Source: CBIFVZ01 sp966185765 (GTDB lineage Bacteria > Pseudomonadota > Gammaproteobacteria > Enterobacterales > Enterobacteriaceae). Taken from it: 8,387 nucleotides of DNA. The notes beneath the pieces were generated by a model that saw only the letters and a list, made by a program, of their open reading frames with translations, was not told the origin of the DNA and searched no databases. Below, piece by piece: positions 7,703 through 8,387 of the stretch (position 1 is its first letter; the number at the start of each line of letters is the position of its first letter). The stretch covers positions 1 to 8,387 of the forward strand of contig CBIFVZ010000119.1 of NCBI GenBank assembly GCA_966185765.1, in the 5' to 3' direction. The translations under genes and the position numbers were made by a program.

Positions 7703-7741
7703 ATTCGCATCGCGCTGAAATACAGGATATGCGATGTGAAT
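7703..7741. repeat. Imperfect inverted repeat overlapping a DnaA box
   Basis: Arms of 11 bp at 7703-7713 (ATTCGCATCGC) and 7731-7741 (GCGATGTGAAT) pair at 10 of 11 positions around a 17-nt spacer. The single mismatch would be a G-U pair if the plus strand were transcribed. The right arm shares seven bases with the DnaA box at 7735-7743. It could be a DNA dyad that presents the box, or an RNA hairpin; no run of T follows, so it is not a typical terminator. Confidence 0.5.
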
Positions 7742-7743
7742 AA
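7735..7743 (-). promoter_or_regulatory. DnaA box, perfect consensus (TTATTCACA)
   Basis: The minus strand reads TTATTCACA, a full match to TTWTNCACA with T at the free position. It is the outermost good box on the tRNA side, 46 nt beyond the strong box. Confidence 0.65.
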
Positions 7744-8332
7744 CAATATGAATAATCGTGTCAATGAGATGAGGTACGCTGCCCTGATAACAGGTTCCTG
7801 GAGCGCTTGTCCTGACCCCCGGAACGTACACAGGCCGCGGATTCTATACGATCGATCCCACACTGACAACACTTGATCGCAGAAAACGCCGCGCCTGCTG
7901 TGCACACGCCTACGATCGCGGCTCACAGCCTTTGCTTTCCAGGATCTTCCCCCGTACATAAAGGCAAACCTGACAGCGAGCTAAAAGAGAATAGCGCAAT
8001 TTTCAAAATACGCATGCTGTGCAAGACAGTAGGCCTGCACGTTACTCCTGAGCTGGCACGCACCTATAATCGATGTTTATGCCGCTATATCACTCAGGCG
8101 CAGGGTAATAACGCTTTGAAGACTGTCACGATGTCGCTAACCGCACTTGTCCATTGAGCTTTTAAATATCAACGACATAGTGAGTCTGATGGGCATGTTG
8201 AACAGGTTTGTTAACACTGAAAACGGTACTATCGTTCTGAATTTTCTGGCACAGTAAACCGGGAAAACACGGCACCTGGAGGGAATTACGGTGATGTTTT
8301 AAAACTTTCTGGAAGAAAACGAAGAGAAGATT
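7744..8332. other. Gene-free right flank of datA up to tRNA-Gly
   Basis: This 589-nt stretch has no gene I can support. It contains five GATC sites in 97 nt (7850-7946), a weak DnaA-box-like nonamer at 8018-8026 (minus strand TCTTGCACA), an IHF-like site at 8167-8179 and a TATAAT at 8065-8070 without a usable -35. A 94-codon reading frame (7873-8157, plus strand, TTG start) has no ribosome binding site and no motif I recognise. The last part follows the tRNA-Gly gene and should contain its 3' trailer; I see no strong terminator hairpin. Confidence 0.6.
8167..8179 (+). promoter_or_regulatory. Second IHF-like site
   Basis: TATCAACGACATA matches WATCAANNNNTTR at 8 of 9 fixed positions, with an A/T-rich run (8160-8167) just upstream. 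It is more than 400 bp from the DnaA-box cluster and 150 bp from the tRNA, so any role is unclear. A match of this quality can occur by chance. Confidence 0.3.

Positions 8333-8387
<55 letters not shown>

Larger units (their letters stand above)
7507..7743. other. datA: Probable datA locus (DnaA-box cluster with IHF site)
   Basis: This gene-free stretch carries five DnaA-box matches, at 7507-7515 (+), 7519-7527 (-), 7660-7668 (+), 7680-7688 (-) and 7735-7743 (-). An IHF-like site at 7580-7592 sits in AT-rich DNA between the second and third. Three of the five are perfect to TTWTNCACA; roughly 0.05 would be expected by chance in the 827-nt gap on both strands with equal base use. E. coli datA, as I remember it, lies between the glyVXY tRNA genes and this same gene block, and has five DnaA boxes plus one IHF site. 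There, DnaA oligomers formed with IHF promote hydrolysis of DnaA-bound ATP, which prevents extra rounds of initiation at oriC. Site content and exact location agree, but I could not align the sequences. Confidence 0.82.

Noticed and set aside
7507..7743. A second replication origin
   Set aside because: DnaA boxes and AT-rich DNA are present, but there are no 13-mer-like unwinding repeats or origin-type neighbours (dnaA, mnmG, mioC), and the location fits datA.
7799..7805. TGGAGCG repeat of the tRNA-Gly 3' end, a possible att remnant
   Set aside because: Only seven bases match, and there is no integrase or mobile gene. E. coli has datA at this place, so the gap does not need an inserted element to explain it.
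7450..7959. 169-codon minus-strand reading frame
   Set aside because: It overlaps the end of queG on the opposite strand, runs through all the DnaA boxes, uses many rare codons and shows no domain.
7873..8157. 94-codon plus-strand reading frame with TTG start
   Set aside because: There is no ribosome binding site, the start is TTG just after an in-frame stop, and I recognise no motif. It is not excluded as a small gene; conservation in relatives would decide.
8305..8318. Possible terminator after tRNA-Gly (stem TTTCT/AGAAA, then GTTTT on the minus strand)
   Set aside because: The stem is only 5 A/T-rich pairs with a 3-nt loop, too weak to call a terminator.

Overview
The window is chromosomal DNA of a member of the Enterobacteriaceae. 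Gene order, overlaps and protein sequences match the Escherichia coli block glyVXY - queG - nnr - tsaE - amiB - mutL - miaA - hfq, but the proteins differ enough in many places that it is probably not E. coli itself. I cannot fix the genus from this window. There is no insertion sequence, prophage, CRISPR array or toxin-antitoxin pair.

Layout. From 6367 down to 1, six genes run on the minus strand in one tight series: nnr (NAD(P)HX repair), tsaE (tRNA t6A synthesis), amiB (septal amidase), mutL (mismatch repair), miaA (tRNA i6A37 synthesis) and the first 13 codons of hfq (RNA chaperone). Gaps inside the series are 6 to 20 nt, and mutL and miaA overlap by 8 nt. Only the roughly 100 nt before hfq is a real gap. 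queG (tRNA queuosine synthesis) runs the other way from 6366, and its start codon shares two bases with that of nnr. Three of the genes (tsaE, miaA, queG) modify tRNA anticodon loops.

From 7506 to 8332 lies 827 nt without a convincing gene. It ends at the 3' end of a minus-strand tRNA-Gly(GCC) gene cut by the window edge. Its left part (7507-7743) holds five DnaA-box matches, three of them perfect to TTWTNCACA, with an IHF-like site in an AT-rich stretch between them. Its position between queG and the tRNA-Gly genes is, as I recall, that of E. coli datA, the DnaA-titration and DnaA-ATP-hydrolysis locus at about 94.7 min. I therefore read it as the datA orthologue. This is the most interesting item in the window and would be missed by an annotation based only on genes.

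The rest of the gap (7744-8332) has a cluster of GATC sites, a second IHF-like site and a weak DnaA-box-like site, and otherwise nothing I can name.
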